Origin: Pseudomonas purpurea
GTDB lineage: Bacteria > Pseudomonadota > Gammaproteobacteria > Pseudomonadales > Pseudomonadaceae
Assembly (NCBI RefSeq): GCF_039908635.1
Contig: NZ_CP150918.1
Location: 3,467,001 to 3,531,000 of the forward strand
Reading direction: 5' to 3'
Length of the DNA: 64,000 bases
Each line of letters begins with the position of its first letter. The first letter of the stretch is position 1. The notes below the pieces were generated by a model. That model was not told the DNA's origin, ran no database searches, and saw only the letters and a program-made list of their open reading frames with translations. The position numbers and the translations under genes are program-made. Positions 1-10,566 of the stretch are shown here, piece by piece.

Positions 1-444
1 GAGGGTCTGGAAGTACACAGCCAGTCGACGGCCGCCGAATGCGAGGCTCAGGTTATCCGCGTGCTGGAAGAAGTCGGCCTCGACCCGCAAAGCCGTCATC
101 GCTACCCCCACGAATTTTCCGGGGGCCAGCGCCAACGGATTGCGATTGCCCGCGCACTGGTGCTCAAACCGGCGCTGATATTGCTCGACGAACCGACCTC
201 GGCCCTGGACCGCACGGTGCAAAAACAAGTGGTCGCCCTGCTCCGCCAGCTCCAGGAGAAACACGGCTTGACCTACTTGTTCATCAGCCATGACTTGTCG
301 GTGGTCCGCGCCCTGGCCCACGACATGATCGTGATCAAGGACGGTAAAGTCGTGGAGCGCGGTGCCAGCCACGAAGTGTTCGACGCGCCCCAGCATCCGT
401 ATACCAAGGAGCTGTTGGCGGCGGCGCATCCGGGCTGGGCATAA
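1..444 (+). CDS. ABC transporter ATP-binding protein, oligopeptide/YejF type (3' part)
   Basis: The reading frame is open from base 1, so only the last 147 residues are present. It holds the second half of an ABC ATPase: signature SGGQRQR, Walker [13 protein letters not shown], and the switch-region His in LFISHD, followed by the C-terminal [10 protein letters not shown] segment typical of the Dpp/Opp/Yej peptide-importer family. It energises uptake of peptides or similar solutes at the inner membrane. It closely resembles the ATPase encoded at 57427-59040, so the window is flanked by two related importers. The permeases must lie upstream, outside the window. The family call is firm; the substrate is unknown. 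Confidence 0.88.
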   Translation, partial: EGLEVHSQSTAAECEAQVIRVLEEVGLDPQSRHRYPHEFSGGQRQRIAIARALVLKPALILLDEPTSALDRTVQKQVVALLRQLQEKHGLTYLFISHDLSVVRALAHDMIVIKDGKVVERGASHEVFDAPQHPYTKELLAAAHPGWA

Positions 445-477
445 TCCCCGGCATGCCGTTGCACCGTGCCGCGGCCT

Positions 478-550
478 TCGCGAGCAAGCCTGCTCCCACA
501 CCTGATCTGTGTCGTTCACAAATCCCCTGTGGGAGCGGGCTTGCTCGCGA
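478..550. repeat. REPIN, family A (TGTGGGAGC...GCTCGCGA)
   Basis: Two inverted REP arms of about 23 bases (TCGCGAGCAAGCCTGCTCCCACA and its near complement) flank a spacer containing GATCTGTGTCGTTCACAAAT. The same spacer recurs in the elements at 2047-2120 and 15765-15837. It lies between the ABC ATPase and the sigma-54 activator and could act as a hairpin in the transcript. Confidence 0.9.
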
Positions 551-582
551 AAGCGTCCGCACAGACACCACATATTCCGGAC

Positions 583-2007
583 ATGACAACCATGAATACC
601 ACCGACAGCCTCAAGGACTACCAACGTGTTCGGATGCTCGCCATCCGTTCGTTGTTCGAGATCATCGAACAGTCCAGCGAAGGCACCGTGATTGTCGACC
701 GCGACGCGAACATCGTCTGGATGAACGAGCGTTACGCCAAGCGCTTCGGCCTGGAGTCGGCGGACGTAGCCATCGGCAAACCCTGCGAAAGCGTGATCCC
801 GGGCAGCCTCTTGCGTGAGGTGGTGCGCACCGGCCGGCCGATCCTGCTGGACATGCAGGACACCCCCAAGGAGCCGCTGGTGGTGATGCGCCTGCCGATC
901 CACGACGATGCGGGCGCGGTGATCGGTGCCATCGGTTTTGCGCTGTTCGACGAATTGCGCAGCCTGTCGCCGATGCTCAAGCGTTACCTGAGCATGCAGG
1001 AAGAACTGGCCTCCACCCGCTCGCTGTTGCGCGCGCGCCAGGCCAAGTACACCTTCGCCCACTTCATCGGCACCAGTGCCGCCAGCCTGGAAGTCAAACG
1101 CCGCGCCCGACGCAGCGCCAGTACCGAGTCGCCCGTCTTGTTGCTGGGCGAAACCGGCACCGGCAAAGAGCTGCTGGCCCAGGCGATTCATGGCGCCTCG
1201 CCGAGGGCGCACAAAGCGTTTGTCAGCATCAACAGCGCGGCGATTCCCGAGGCGTTGCTGGAAGCCGAGTTTTTCGGCACCGCGCCCGGCGCGTTCACCG
1301 GCGCCGACCGCAAGGGCCGCCCCGGCAAATTGCAGATTGCCCAGGGCGGGACCCTGTTTCTCGATGAGATCGGCGACATGCCGCTGCCGCTGCAAAGCAA
1401 ACTGCTGCGGGTGTTGCAGGAAAAAGAATTCGAACCGGTCGGTTCCAACGAAGTGATCCAGAGCGACGTGCGGGTCATCGCCGCCACGTCCACAGACCTG
1501 GAAGCGGCGATCAAGCGCGGCGAGTTTCGCGCCGACTTGTATTACCGCCTCAACGTCCTGCCGATTCAGGTTCCGCCCTTGCGCGAGCGCCTCGACGATC
1601 TTCCGGCCCTCAGCGAGGCGATCCTTGAAGAGCTGCGCAGCCAGCATGAACTCGACCGTCAGGCCCTGGAGTTGCTCGGCCAACACGCCTGGCCGGGGAA
1701 CATTCGCGAGCTGCGCAACGTGCTGGAGCGCGCCGCGCTGCTCAGTGATGACCTGGTGCTCGACGCGCAAGAAATTCGCGCGGCCATCGGCAGTTTTGTC
1801 CCGGTGCAACGTGCCGCGAGCGCCGTCATCGAAACCTTTGCCAATGAAACCTTCAGCGTTGCCCGTGAACGCTTTGACCGGCAGTTGATTGAAAACACCC
1901 TCGCGCAATGCGGCGGCAAGGTCATCGAAGCGGCGGCACGGTTGGGGCTGGGGCGTTCGACGCTGTACAAGAAAATGGTGGCGTTGGGGATGGCAGAGTC
2001 TCAATAA
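583..2007 (+). CDS. hbcR: Sigma-54-dependent activator, HbcR-like (3-hydroxybutyrate catabolism regulator)
   Basis: A 474-residue enhancer-binding protein. An N-terminal PAS-like sensor (about residues 20-130) is followed by an AAA+ domain with Walker A GETGTGKE (189-196), an intact sigma-54 loop GAFTGA (236-241), and a C-terminal Fis-type helix-turn-helix ending LGRSTLYKKM. An earlier in-frame ATG at 466 would translate the REPIN, so I take ATG 583 (ATG 592 is also possible). It sits directly upstream of a transporter, 3-hydroxybutyrate dehydrogenase and acetoacetyl-CoA synthetase, the neighbourhood of P. aeruginosa PA2005 (HbcR), which activates these genes with RpoN. A sigma-54 promoter at 2222-2237 fits. 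The class is certain; the HbcR assignment rests on context. Confidence 0.85.
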   Translation: MTTMNTTDSLKDYQRVRMLAIRSLFEIIEQSSEGTVIVDRDANIVWMNERYAKRFGLESADVAIGKPCESVIPGSLLREVVRTGRPILLDMQDTPKEPLVVMRLPIHDDAGAVIGAIGFALFDELRSLSPMLKRYLSMQEELASTRSLLRARQAKYTFAHFIGTSAASLEVKRRARRSASTESPVLLLGETGTGKELLAQAIHGASPRAHKAFVSINSAAIPEALLEAEFFGTAPGAFTGADRKGRPGKLQIAQGGTLFLDEIGDMPLPLQSKLLRVLQEKEFEPVGSNEVIQSDVRVIAATSTDLEAAIKRGEFRADLYYRLNVLPIQVPPLRERLDDLPALSEAILEELRSQHELDRQALELLGQHAWPGNIRELRNVLERAALLSDDLVLDAQEIRAAIGSFVPVQRAASAVIETFANETFSVARERFDRQLIENTLAQCGGKVIEAAARLGLGRSTLYKKMVALGMAESQ

Positions 2008-2020
2008 CGAGATATGCATC

Positions 2021-2032
2021 TCTACATGTAGA
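2021..2032. promoter_or_regulatory. Candidate upstream activator site (12-bp palindrome)
   Basis: TCTACATGTAGA is a perfect palindrome just after the activator stop codon and about 190 bases upstream of the -24 element at 2222. That is a usual distance for an enhancer of a sigma-54 promoter. Only one copy is seen, so assignment to the HbcR-like protein is a guess. Confidence 0.3.
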
Positions 2033-2046
2033 AAAGATCAAACACT

Positions 2047-2120
2047 TCGCGAGCAAGCGTGCTCCCACACTGGATCTGTGTCGTTCAAAAGTCCCCCTGC
2101 GGGAGTGGGCTTGCTCGTGA
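2047..2120. repeat. REPIN, family A
   Basis: Inverted REP arms (TCGCGAGCAAGCGTGCTCCC and GGGAGTGGGCTTGCTCGTGA) flank the same GATCTGTGTCGTTC spacer as at 478-550. The right arm carries two substitutions. It lies between the activator gene and the sigma-54 promoter of the transporter. Confidence 0.85.
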
Positions 2121-2221
2121 AGGGGCGATCCCAACCAATAAATATCTCAAAACAGAGACAAACAACTCAAATAACAAACAAAAAAAGATAGTTGTCCTTG
2201 TATTTCAATAACTTGATCGAC

Positions 2222-2237
2222 TGGCACGAAACTCGCT
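2222..2237 (+). promoter_or_regulatory. Sigma-54 (-24/-12) promoter
   Basis: TGGCACGAAACTCGCT matches the RpoN consensus TGGCAC-N5-TTGCW with one mismatch, and the spacing between the invariant GG (2223-2224) and GC (2235-2236) is exactly 10 bases. It lies 59 bases before the transporter start codon and downstream of a sigma-54 activator gene. Confidence 0.8.
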
Positions 2238-2295
2238 AACACCCTTCCTACAAAAGATTCGCCCCCACAAAAATAACAATCCCAGGAGACACACC

Positions 2296-3687
2296 ATGAG
2301 TGTGACCATTGCCTTGGCAGCCCTCGCGCTGCTGATGCTTGCTGCGTACCGTGGCTACAGCGTTATCCTTTTCGCCCCGATTGCCGCCCTTGGCGCCGTC
2401 CTGCTCACCGATCCCTCTGCCGTTGCGCCCGCCTTCACCGGGGTGTTCATGGAGAAAATGGTCGGTTTCATCAAACTGTATTTCCCGGTGTTCCTGCTCG
2501 GCGCGGTGTTCGGCAAGCTGATCGAACTGTCGGGGTTCTCGCGTTCGATTGTCGCGGCGGCGATTCGCCTGCTCGGCACCCGTCAGGCGATGCTGGTGAT
2601 CGTGCTGGTCTGCGCCCTGCTCACCTACGGCGGCGTGTCGCTGTTCGTCGTGGTGTTTGCGGTGTATCCGTTTGCCGCGGAAATGTTCCGCCAGAGCAAC
2701 ATCCCGAAGCGGCTGATTCCGGCGACCATCGCCCTCGGCGCGTTTTCCTTCACCATGGACGCCCTGCCCGGCACCCCGCAGATCCAGAACATCATCCCCA
2801 GCACCTTCTTCAACACCACCGCCTGGGCGGCGCCGTGGCTGGGGCTGATCGGCACGATTTTCGTGTTCTGCGCCGGCATGCTGTTTCTGCAACGCCAACG
2901 CAACAAGGCCCAGCGCAGTGGCGAAGGCTACGGCACAGACCTGCGCAACGAGCCGGAAACCGCTGCCGACATCACGCTGCCCAACCCGTGGCTGGCGCTG
3001 TCGCCGCTGTTGATGGTGGGCATCATGAACCTGCTGTTCACCCACTGGATTCCACAGTGGTACGGCAAGACCCACAGCCTCAGCCTGCCGGGCATGACCG
3101 CGCCGGTCACTACCGAAATCGCCAAACTCACCGCGATCTGGGCGGTTCAGGCCGCGCTATTGGTGGGCATCATCATGGTGCTGGTGTTCGGCTTTCAGGC
3201 AATTCGCAGCAAACTCGCCGAGGGCAGTAAAAGCGCGGTCAGCGGCGCCCTGCTCGCAGCAATGAACACCGCCTCGGAATACGGTTTCGGTGCGGTCATT
3301 GCCTCGCTGCCGGGGTTCCTGGTGCTGGCCGACTGGCTGAAAAGCATTCCCAACCCGTTGGTCAACGAAGCCATCACCGTGACCCTGCTGGCCGGCATTA
3401 CCGGCTCGGCTTCGGGCGGCATGAGCATCGCCCTGGCCGCCATGGCCAATGACTTTATCGCCGCGGCCCATGCGGCCAACATTCCACTGGAAGTGCTGCA
3501 CCGGGTCGCGGCCATGGCCAGCGGCGGCATGGACACCCTGCCGCACAACGGCGCGGTGATTACCTTGCTGGCCGTCACCGGGCTGACCCACCGCGAGGCC
3601 TACAAAGACATTTTCTGTATTACGCTGATCAAGACCCTGGCGGTCTTCGTGGTCATCGGCACTTTCTACGCCACCGGCATTGTGTGA
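2296..3687 (+). CDS. GntP-family permease, probable 3-hydroxybutyrate transporter
   Basis: A 463-residue, very hydrophobic protein with about 12 predicted membrane segments, an internal hydrophilic loop near residues 195-225, and the GntP/CitMHS-type pattern of small-residue-rich helices such as GSASGGMSIALAAMA. Start ATG 2296 has a good ribosome site (AGGAG, 2284-2288). It is the first gene behind the sigma-54 promoter, and the dehydrogenase follows after 7 bases, so the two are surely co-transcribed. Given its partners, uptake of (R)-3-hydroxybutyrate or a similar short hydroxy acid is the likely role. The family is clear; the substrate is inferred from context. Confidence 0.85.
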   Translation: MSVTIALAALALLMLAAYRGYSVILFAPIAALGAVLLTDPSAVAPAFTGVFMEKMVGFIKLYFPVFLLGAVFGKLIELSGFSRSIVAAAIRLLGTRQAMLVIVLVCALLTYGGVSLFVVVFAVYPFAAEMFRQSNIPKRLIPATIALGAFSFTMDALPGTPQIQNIIPSTFFNTTAWAAPWLGLIGTIFVFCAGMLFLQRQRNKAQRSGEGYGTDLRNEPETAADITLPNPWLALSPLLMVGIMNLLFTHWIPQWYGKTHSLSLPGMTAPVTTEIAKLTAIWAVQAALLVGIIMVLVFGFQAIRSKLAEGSKSAVSGALLAAMNTASEYGFGAVIASLPGFLVLADWLKSIPNPLVNEAITVTLLAGITGSASGGMSIALAAMANDFIAAAHAANIPLEVLHRVAAMASGGMDTLPHNGAVITLLAVTGLTHREAYKDIFCITLIKTLAVFVVIGTFYATGIV

Positions 3688-3694
3688 GGCATAC

Positions 3695-4468
3695 ATGACA
3701 ACTCTTTCGGGCAAGACCGCACTGGTCACCGGTTCCACCAGCGGCATCGGCCTGGGCATCGCATTGAGCCTGGCCAAGGCCGGCGCCAACCTGATCCTCA
3801 ACGGTTTCGGCGATGTTTCAGCGGTGATCGCACAGGTCGAACAGTTTGGCGGCAAGGTCGGCCACCACCCGGCCGACGTCAGCGACCCGGTGCAGATTGC
3901 CGAGATGATCGCCTACGCCGAGCGCGAGTTCGGCGGCGTCGACATCCTGGTGAACAACGCCGGCATCCAGCACGTGTCGGCGGTCGAAGACTTCCCCGTG
4001 GAACGCTGGGACTCGATCATTGCAATCAACTTGTCGTCGGTCTTTCACAGCACCCGCTTGAGCCTGCCGGGCATGCGCGCCAAAGGCTGGGGGCGGATCA
4101 TCAACATCGCCTCGGTACACGGCCAAGTCGGCTCGGTGGGTAAAGCGGCGTATGTCGCCGCCAAGCACGGGGTAATCGGCCTGACCAAAGTGGTCGGCCT
4201 GGAAACCGCCACCAGCAACGTCACCTGCAACGCCATTTGCCCAGGCTGGGTACTGACTCCGCTGGTGCAGAAGCAGATCGACGACCGCGCCGCAACCGGG
4301 GTCGACCCTCAACAGGCGCAACATGATTTACTGGCGCAAAAACAGCCGTCGCTGGAATTTGTCACACCTTCCCAACTGGGTGAACTGGTGCTGTTCTTGT
4401 GCAGCGAGGCCGGCAGCCAGGTGCGTGGCGCGGCGTGGAACATCGACGGTGGGTGGTTGGCGCAGTAA
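3695..4468 (+). CDS. bdhA: D-(R)-3-hydroxybutyrate dehydrogenase
   Basis: A 257-residue short-chain dehydrogenase that oxidises (R)-3-hydroxybutyrate to acetoacetate with NAD+. Visible features are the Rossmann motif TGSTSGIG near residue 11, NNAG near 86, the catalytic Ser in NIASVHG and YVAAK at 153-157, and the GGW-x-AQ C-terminus characteristic of bacterial HBDH. The true start is ATG 3695; an earlier in-frame ATG at 3680 lies inside the transporter gene. It is the second gene of the sigma-54 operon and feeds acetoacetate to the synthetase at 4657. Confidence 0.93.
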   Translation: MTTLSGKTALVTGSTSGIGLGIALSLAKAGANLILNGFGDVSAVIAQVEQFGGKVGHHPADVSDPVQIAEMIAYAEREFGGVDILVNNAGIQHVSAVEDFPVERWDSIIAINLSSVFHSTRLSLPGMRAKGWGRIINIASVHGQVGSVGKAAYVAAKHGVIGLTKVVGLETATSNVTCNAICPGWVLTPLVQKQIDDRAATGVDPQQAQHDLLAQKQPSLEFVTPSQLGELVLFLCSEAGSQVRGAAWNIDGGWLAQ

Positions 4469-4484
4469 AAGGCCCGTTAACATC

Positions 4485-4615
4485 TGTGGCGAGGGAGCTT
4501 GCTCCCGCTGGTCCGCGAAGCGGGCCCAAACTGGCTGACGCAGTCTTCCAATGGCAACGCGTTCATCATTTTACGACTGCTATGCAGCCGAGCGAGTGCA
4601 AGCTCCCTCGCCACA
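4485..4615. repeat. REP pair, family B (TGTGGCGAGGGAGC...)
   Basis: Inverted arms TGTGGCGAGGGAGCTTGCTC and GCAAGCTCCCTCGCCACA are separated by about 85 bases containing a second short inverted repeat (CCGCGAAGCGG). The same architecture recurs at 30378-30509 and 35734-35855. It sits between bdhA and the acetoacetyl-CoA synthetase gene; I see no sigma-54 site here. Confidence 0.85.
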
Positions 4616-4656
4616 AGCGCCAGTAAGCGTGTAATAAGAAAAACAAGAGGCCAATC

Positions 4657-6612
<1,956 letters not shown>

Positions 6613-6637
6613 AACACTCCGGACAGGGCATTAACTG

Positions 6638-6667
6638 CCGATGCCACAGGAGGACCTGCGGCATCGG
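6638..6667. terminator. Hairpin between convergent genes
   Basis: CCGATGCC and GGCATCGG form an 8-bp stem with an inner CAGG/CCTG extension, between the synthetase stop and the convergent toxin-like gene. There is no clear T-run, so termination strength is uncertain. Confidence 0.5.
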
Positions 6668-6675
6668 GAGATGCC

Positions 6676-9600
6676 TTAGTTCGTATTAAAATTCACCAAC
6701 ACCTCACCCTGAATGGGGCCGTCTGCGCTGCCTGCAATGGCTGCACTCATGATGCGAATGTTTTCCAAATACTCAGCATTGTCAGTTTCCCGTTGGCTGA
6801 GCAATGCGGTTGTCAGCGCATAAGAGTCAGCATTGACAAGTGCTTTAGCGCGTTGATGATAGTGAACAGTCGCGCCACTGGTCGAGCTTGGAAAGTGACC
6901 TGAAGCAAGGTTCAACAAGGGCGCCACATCTATGCCTCGGCGCCCCTGACTCGCTGCTGTGGCGGAGACCACATCGATCCTGTTAGGCCCGGCGCGGAAC
7001 ATCTCGTGAATCAGATCATCGGCGATCGCAGCGTTTTTAAAACCTGCCAATTTATAATGACTATTCAAATATTCAGTACTGATATTGAAGAACTTACGGT
7101 CTGCCGTCCCAACTTTAATTTCTTCTTTCCATTTGTTGTAGTCGAGCGGATTAACCTGAATGACGTTCACGTTATCTCTCGCACTGTCCAAAATGAAGTT
7201 ACTGGCAGACGTGCCATTGAAGTCCGTTTTGAGGACTTTCAAGAAGAAGAGCAGGTCGTCACGTGCCTGAGGCGTACTTCCCAGAAACAGGCCGATTGCA
7301 AGGTTGGTTTCGTGATTGAGGGACAGCCGCGTCAGTACCGAGATTGCGCTATCAATCTTCTGACGTGCTATCGGCAAGCTCTGTTGAATAATCTGGCGAC
7401 TATGGACCGCCGGTAATGCCCTGCTGAAGTCGGGTAGAGAGAACGCTTGCTTGAAGTCGAAGTTGGCCAGTCGTTTGCCCCAGGGTTTACCGTATCGACT
7501 GACGGCATACCAGTGGTTCTTTTGACTGACCGCACACACGTTTACTACCTCGACCGTACTGCCTAGAGGGCGCCACGTCCCTTGTCCAAGATGGGGCTTG
7601 TACGCCGACTGGAGTAGGTCCACAGACTTGGCTTTGCCTGTCAGCCTACGCAACTGGGATGTTGCCGCCTGTACCAATTGGGCACCCTCGTGCCCCAATT
7701 GCAACCCACTTTTTAAAACCGCTTTCGAGCTTCGATACGCTGCGCCGGGTACACCGTCGAGCGGATTGAAAACCGATACCGTCAGTTTCAAAGCGAACTT
7801 TGCAAGACTAACGGCCTTCGACGTCAGGGATACGGTCCTGGACGCAATGCTCAAGATCTTGGTCGTAGCCCCAAAGACTGTAAAGACGATGCCGACAGCG
7901 TCCATAATGCAGCCAAATACCCCATCGACTACTCGGTTTCTTTCTCCGGAGGCAATATCCTCTATGCACTTCTTGAACGGTACGACCAGATCAACAACAT
8001 AGGTCACCACCTTATCGACAACTACGCCCTTGCGTTCGTATTCGGTGAGTACACTGACCGCCTGAGTGAGTTCCTCAACGCTCGCCAAAGGGTGATGAGT
8101 GACAATGAACTGCGCGATGCTGTTGAGGTGAGGGTTAAGGAAGTGTTGATAAGCGCTGTGTTTTTTCTCGGGCATGGATGTCGGCGCTGCCAGAGTGCCC
8201 AGTTTTTCGATAACCACATCACTAACGATTCCCGTGTCCGGCAGGATCCCATGGGTATAACTTTCGAGGTCGATCCGAGGATGAGTCATAGGGACTGCCG
8301 GCATATCTTCCGTCAAGCTCCCATTGAATTCCAGTCGGGAAGGCATACGCATTATCCCGGCTTTTTGAATCACATCGCCCAAGTGAGTATTGACCCGGCA
8401 GATCCCTTGCAACTTGAACACTTCATAGCAAAGAACTTGGTTATTACCAAGGGAGACGCACATGACAATCCCGTACCGACCGGTCGCTGCATCTTTTTCC
8501 GCTTGGTTCTCCACATGCCTTGAAGGTTTAACATTGGCGCCCGTGAGGCCGACACTGCCGGCAGAGCCTCCGACAAGCCTACTTACCGATGGGCGGACGG
8601 TGAAAAAGGTGACTTCATTATTCTTAAATATGTCGCGATGTGCGCCCAGCATATTCGACATTGCCAGTTTGATACTGGCCGCCAGTGCCCTATGAAGGTT
8701 GCTGTGATGCTCGCGTACCTGCTCTTCAAACCTGGGTTGATTAGGGGCCAGCTGCAGCAGCCTCGGATAGACCTCATAGAGGCTAGACTCGCTCATCCGA
8801 TCCCATGCTGCACCGCTCAGCTCACCTTGCATATGCAGATCGAGCATGGACATCTTGCGTGAGTCCCAGTGGCTTTCTCTCAGTTCCTTGAGCATAGCCA
8901 CCTCTAGAAAATCACACCCGGGTGCTGCCTCTTTCAGAGCTGCCAATGCAATCTTTTTTCGGCACGGCGGCGGAGTCGTGAATACCTTGACCCCCAGAGC
9001 CATGCCCTCTACATATGTTTGATAAGCGGACAAGGCACTTTCAGCGGCGTCCTTGGCAGATGCCGTCAGCGCCTCATGCGTAATTACCTCGTTGATTAAA
9101 GCCCAGTCAATAATGGGTTCGAGCGCTAACACGCCCTGCAACTTTGCCAGTGACGAACTTATCTCACCCATACTGGCGAACCACATGACCTGGTCATAAG
9201 TCATGAAGCGTGAACCCCCTGGGGAGCTCAGTTCGACCAACGCCACTGCTTGGGAAAAAGTCACCCAACCTATCGAACCCGCCATGAGCGCATAAGGCAC
9301 ATCCTTGACCAAAACGCCAGGCGCAATGCCAGCCAACAGCAAATGCGACGCCAAGGGTGCCATCGCACTGGAAACCCGCTGGTTACTCAAGAGGTGTCGT
9401 TCCACGTCCTCGCGAATACTAAACAGTGGTTTATCAACAGACATCCTCGGCTCATAAACATCATATGTGCCGAAACTGTTTCGCTTCTCATTCACGCCGA
9501 AAAGCGGATTGAGCTCAAGAAGAATTGCCGTGATAAGCAGTTGTGCCAGATCGTTCCGGCTTACAGTTTCGCCGTCGCCCGAACCATACCAACCCAATTC

Positions 9601-10416
9601 ATCAATGTATTGTTTGGCCAGTTCTTGAGAAAATGTATGGCTCACTAAGTGCGCTATCGTTTCATTCGCATTCTGCCAATCGACATGAGCGGAAAGCGCT
9701 GGCTGGACGTTCTTGTACAACGTATCGAGCAGGCTCTGGCCCTTGGGCACAAATCGGACGGTCAGTGCACGAATCTCCGCGTACTGGGGGGGCGTCAGTA
9801 CAACTGACTCACCGTCATGGCCCGTGAGCTGCTCCCAGTAATTGCCAAAGGAATCAGACGCTGGCCATTTCCACTCCAGAAAGGGCAGCAAATTTTTAAC
9901 CTGCTCCACGTTCTCTGGGACTTCCAGTCCGTGAAAGCACATCCATTGAGATGGGACGGCATAACCACCACCGGACCTTACTTCTCCGCCAGTCTCTTTT
10001 GCAGCATCTACCAGATTGCGCAGTTGGGGCCCGACAACCGGATCGGAATGGAAGTGTTCAGCGACATCCAGCCTGCCATGAGGTCCCAAGACCTCAAAAC
10101 GGCCACTACTGGTGACAAATGGCGGGGAGTAGGACTTTACTTTCTCTCTGGCAAATACAGCTTTAACCTGCTCCAATCTAAGCATATCGCCCAGTAGTTT
10201 ACTGAGAGGTTCGTGTACATAACCAAGCGATGATTCCGCCCTCAGCGGGAAAATACGGTTGGAGAAATCAAGGACGTCCTTATCGGGCCGGCCTCTAATA
10301 ATAGCCTTAAGCTCACCAATTAGTTCCCCGCGATCTACTTCATCAGCCTGCGCACACAACAAATAATCTTCAGTAGCGGAGGCAGCAGACTCATTCAAAC
10401 TGTTTCTGATTTTCAT
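6676..10416 (-). CDS. Giant toxin-like protein with degenerate M35-like C-terminal domain
   Basis: A 1246-residue protein with no signal peptide, in a stretch that looks more AT-rich than its neighbours, so probably acquired. The N-terminal two thirds resemble the large Pseudomonas dermonecrotic-toxin-like proteins, though I cannot name a domain with confidence. A hydrophobic stretch at about 830-900, rich in Val, Ala and Ser, could insert in membranes. The last 130 residues look like a lysine-specific/deuterolysin (M35) metallopeptidase: HEMFR at 1137-1141, an Asp 11 residues after the first His, and NADSYA near 1194. The second His of HExxH is Arg here, so zinc binding may be lost. It stands alone with no immunity or secretion gene beside it. 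Confidence 0.6.
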   Translation of the reverse strand: MKIRNSLNESAASATEDYLLCAQADEVDRGELIGELKAIIRGRPDKDVLDFSNRIFPLRAESSLGYVHEPLSKLLGDMLRLEQVKAVFAREKVKSYSPPFVTSSGRFEVLGPHGRLDVAEHFHSDPVVGPQLRNLVDAAKETGGEVRSGGGYAVPSQWMCFHGLEVPENVEQVKNLLPFLEWKWPASDSFGNYWEQLTGHDGESVVLTPPQYAEIRALTVRFVPKGQSLLDTLYKNVQPALSAHVDWQNANETIAHLVSHTFSQELAKQYIDELGWYGSGDGETVSRNDLAQLLITAILLELNPLFGVNEKRNSFGTYDVYEPRMSVDKPLFSIREDVERHLLSNQRVSSAMAPLASHLLLAGIAPGVLVKDVPYALMAGSIGWVTFSQAVALVELSSPGGSRFMTYDQVMWFASMGEISSSLAKLQGVLALEPIIDWALINEVITHEALTASAKDAAESALSAYQTYVEGMALGVKVFTTPPPCRKKIALAALKEAAPGCDFLEVAMLKELRESHWDSRKMSMLDLHMQGELSGAAWDRMSESSLYEVYPRLLQLAPNQPRFEEQVREHHSNLHRALAASIKLAMSNMLGAHRDIFKNNEVTFFTVRPSVSRLVGGSAGSVGLTGANVKPSRHVENQAEKDAATGRYGIVMCVSLGNNQVLCYEVFKLQGICRVNTHLGDVIQKAGIMRMPSRLEFNGSLTEDMPAVPMTHPRIDLESYTHGILPDTGIVSDVVIEKLGTLAAPTSMPEKKHSAYQHFLNPHLNSIAQFIVTHHPLASVEELTQAVSVLTEYERKGVVVDKVVTYVVDLVVPFKKCIEDIASGERNRVVDGVFGCIMDAVGIVFTVFGATTKILSIASRTVSLTSKAVSLAKFALKLTVSVFNPLDGVPGAAYRSSKAVLKSGLQLGHEGAQLVQAATSQLRRLTGKAKSVDLLQSAYKPHLGQGTWRPLGSTVEVVNVCAVSQKNHWYAVSRYGKPWGKRLANFDFKQAFSLPDFSRALPAVHSRQIIQQSLPIARQKIDSAISVLTRLSLNHETNLAIGLFLGSTPQARDDLLFFLKVLKTDFNGTSASNFILDSARDNVNVIQVNPLDYNKWKEEIKVGTADRKFFNISTEYLNSHYKLAGFKNAAIADDLIHEMFRAGPNRIDVVSATAASQGRRGIDVAPLLNLASGHFPSSTSGATVHYHQRAKALVNADSYALTTALLSQRETDNAEYLENIRIMSAAIAGSADGPIQGEVLVNFNTN

Positions 10417-10566
10417 ATTAATATCCCGATCAAGCTCTAATGTTTTATCGAACAGAACGGAACTCTAATCAAAAATAGAAAACCATCAATCAGCAACTTA
10501 TTAGCCAACATTGCAGGCAACGAAAACCCACATAAAGCTCACACTTCAAATACACTAAAAACACCA
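10417..10566. other. AT-rich spacer, promoter region of the toxin-like gene
   Basis: About 150 bases of AT-rich sequence separate the toxin-like gene, which reads away from it on the minus strand, from the pilU stop. It must hold the toxin promoter, but I cannot assign -35/-10 boxes with confidence. The start at 10416 has only a weak ribosome site (GGGA). Confidence 0.4.

Noticed and set aside
466..582. Longer N-terminus for the sigma-54 activator
   Set aside because: The extra 39 codons translate a REPIN arm and are not protein-like; ATG 583 or 592 is a better start.
2248..3075. 275-codon frame on the minus strand across the transporter gene
   Set aside because: Antisense shadow of a high-GC gene; composition is rich in His, Gln and Arg with no domain.
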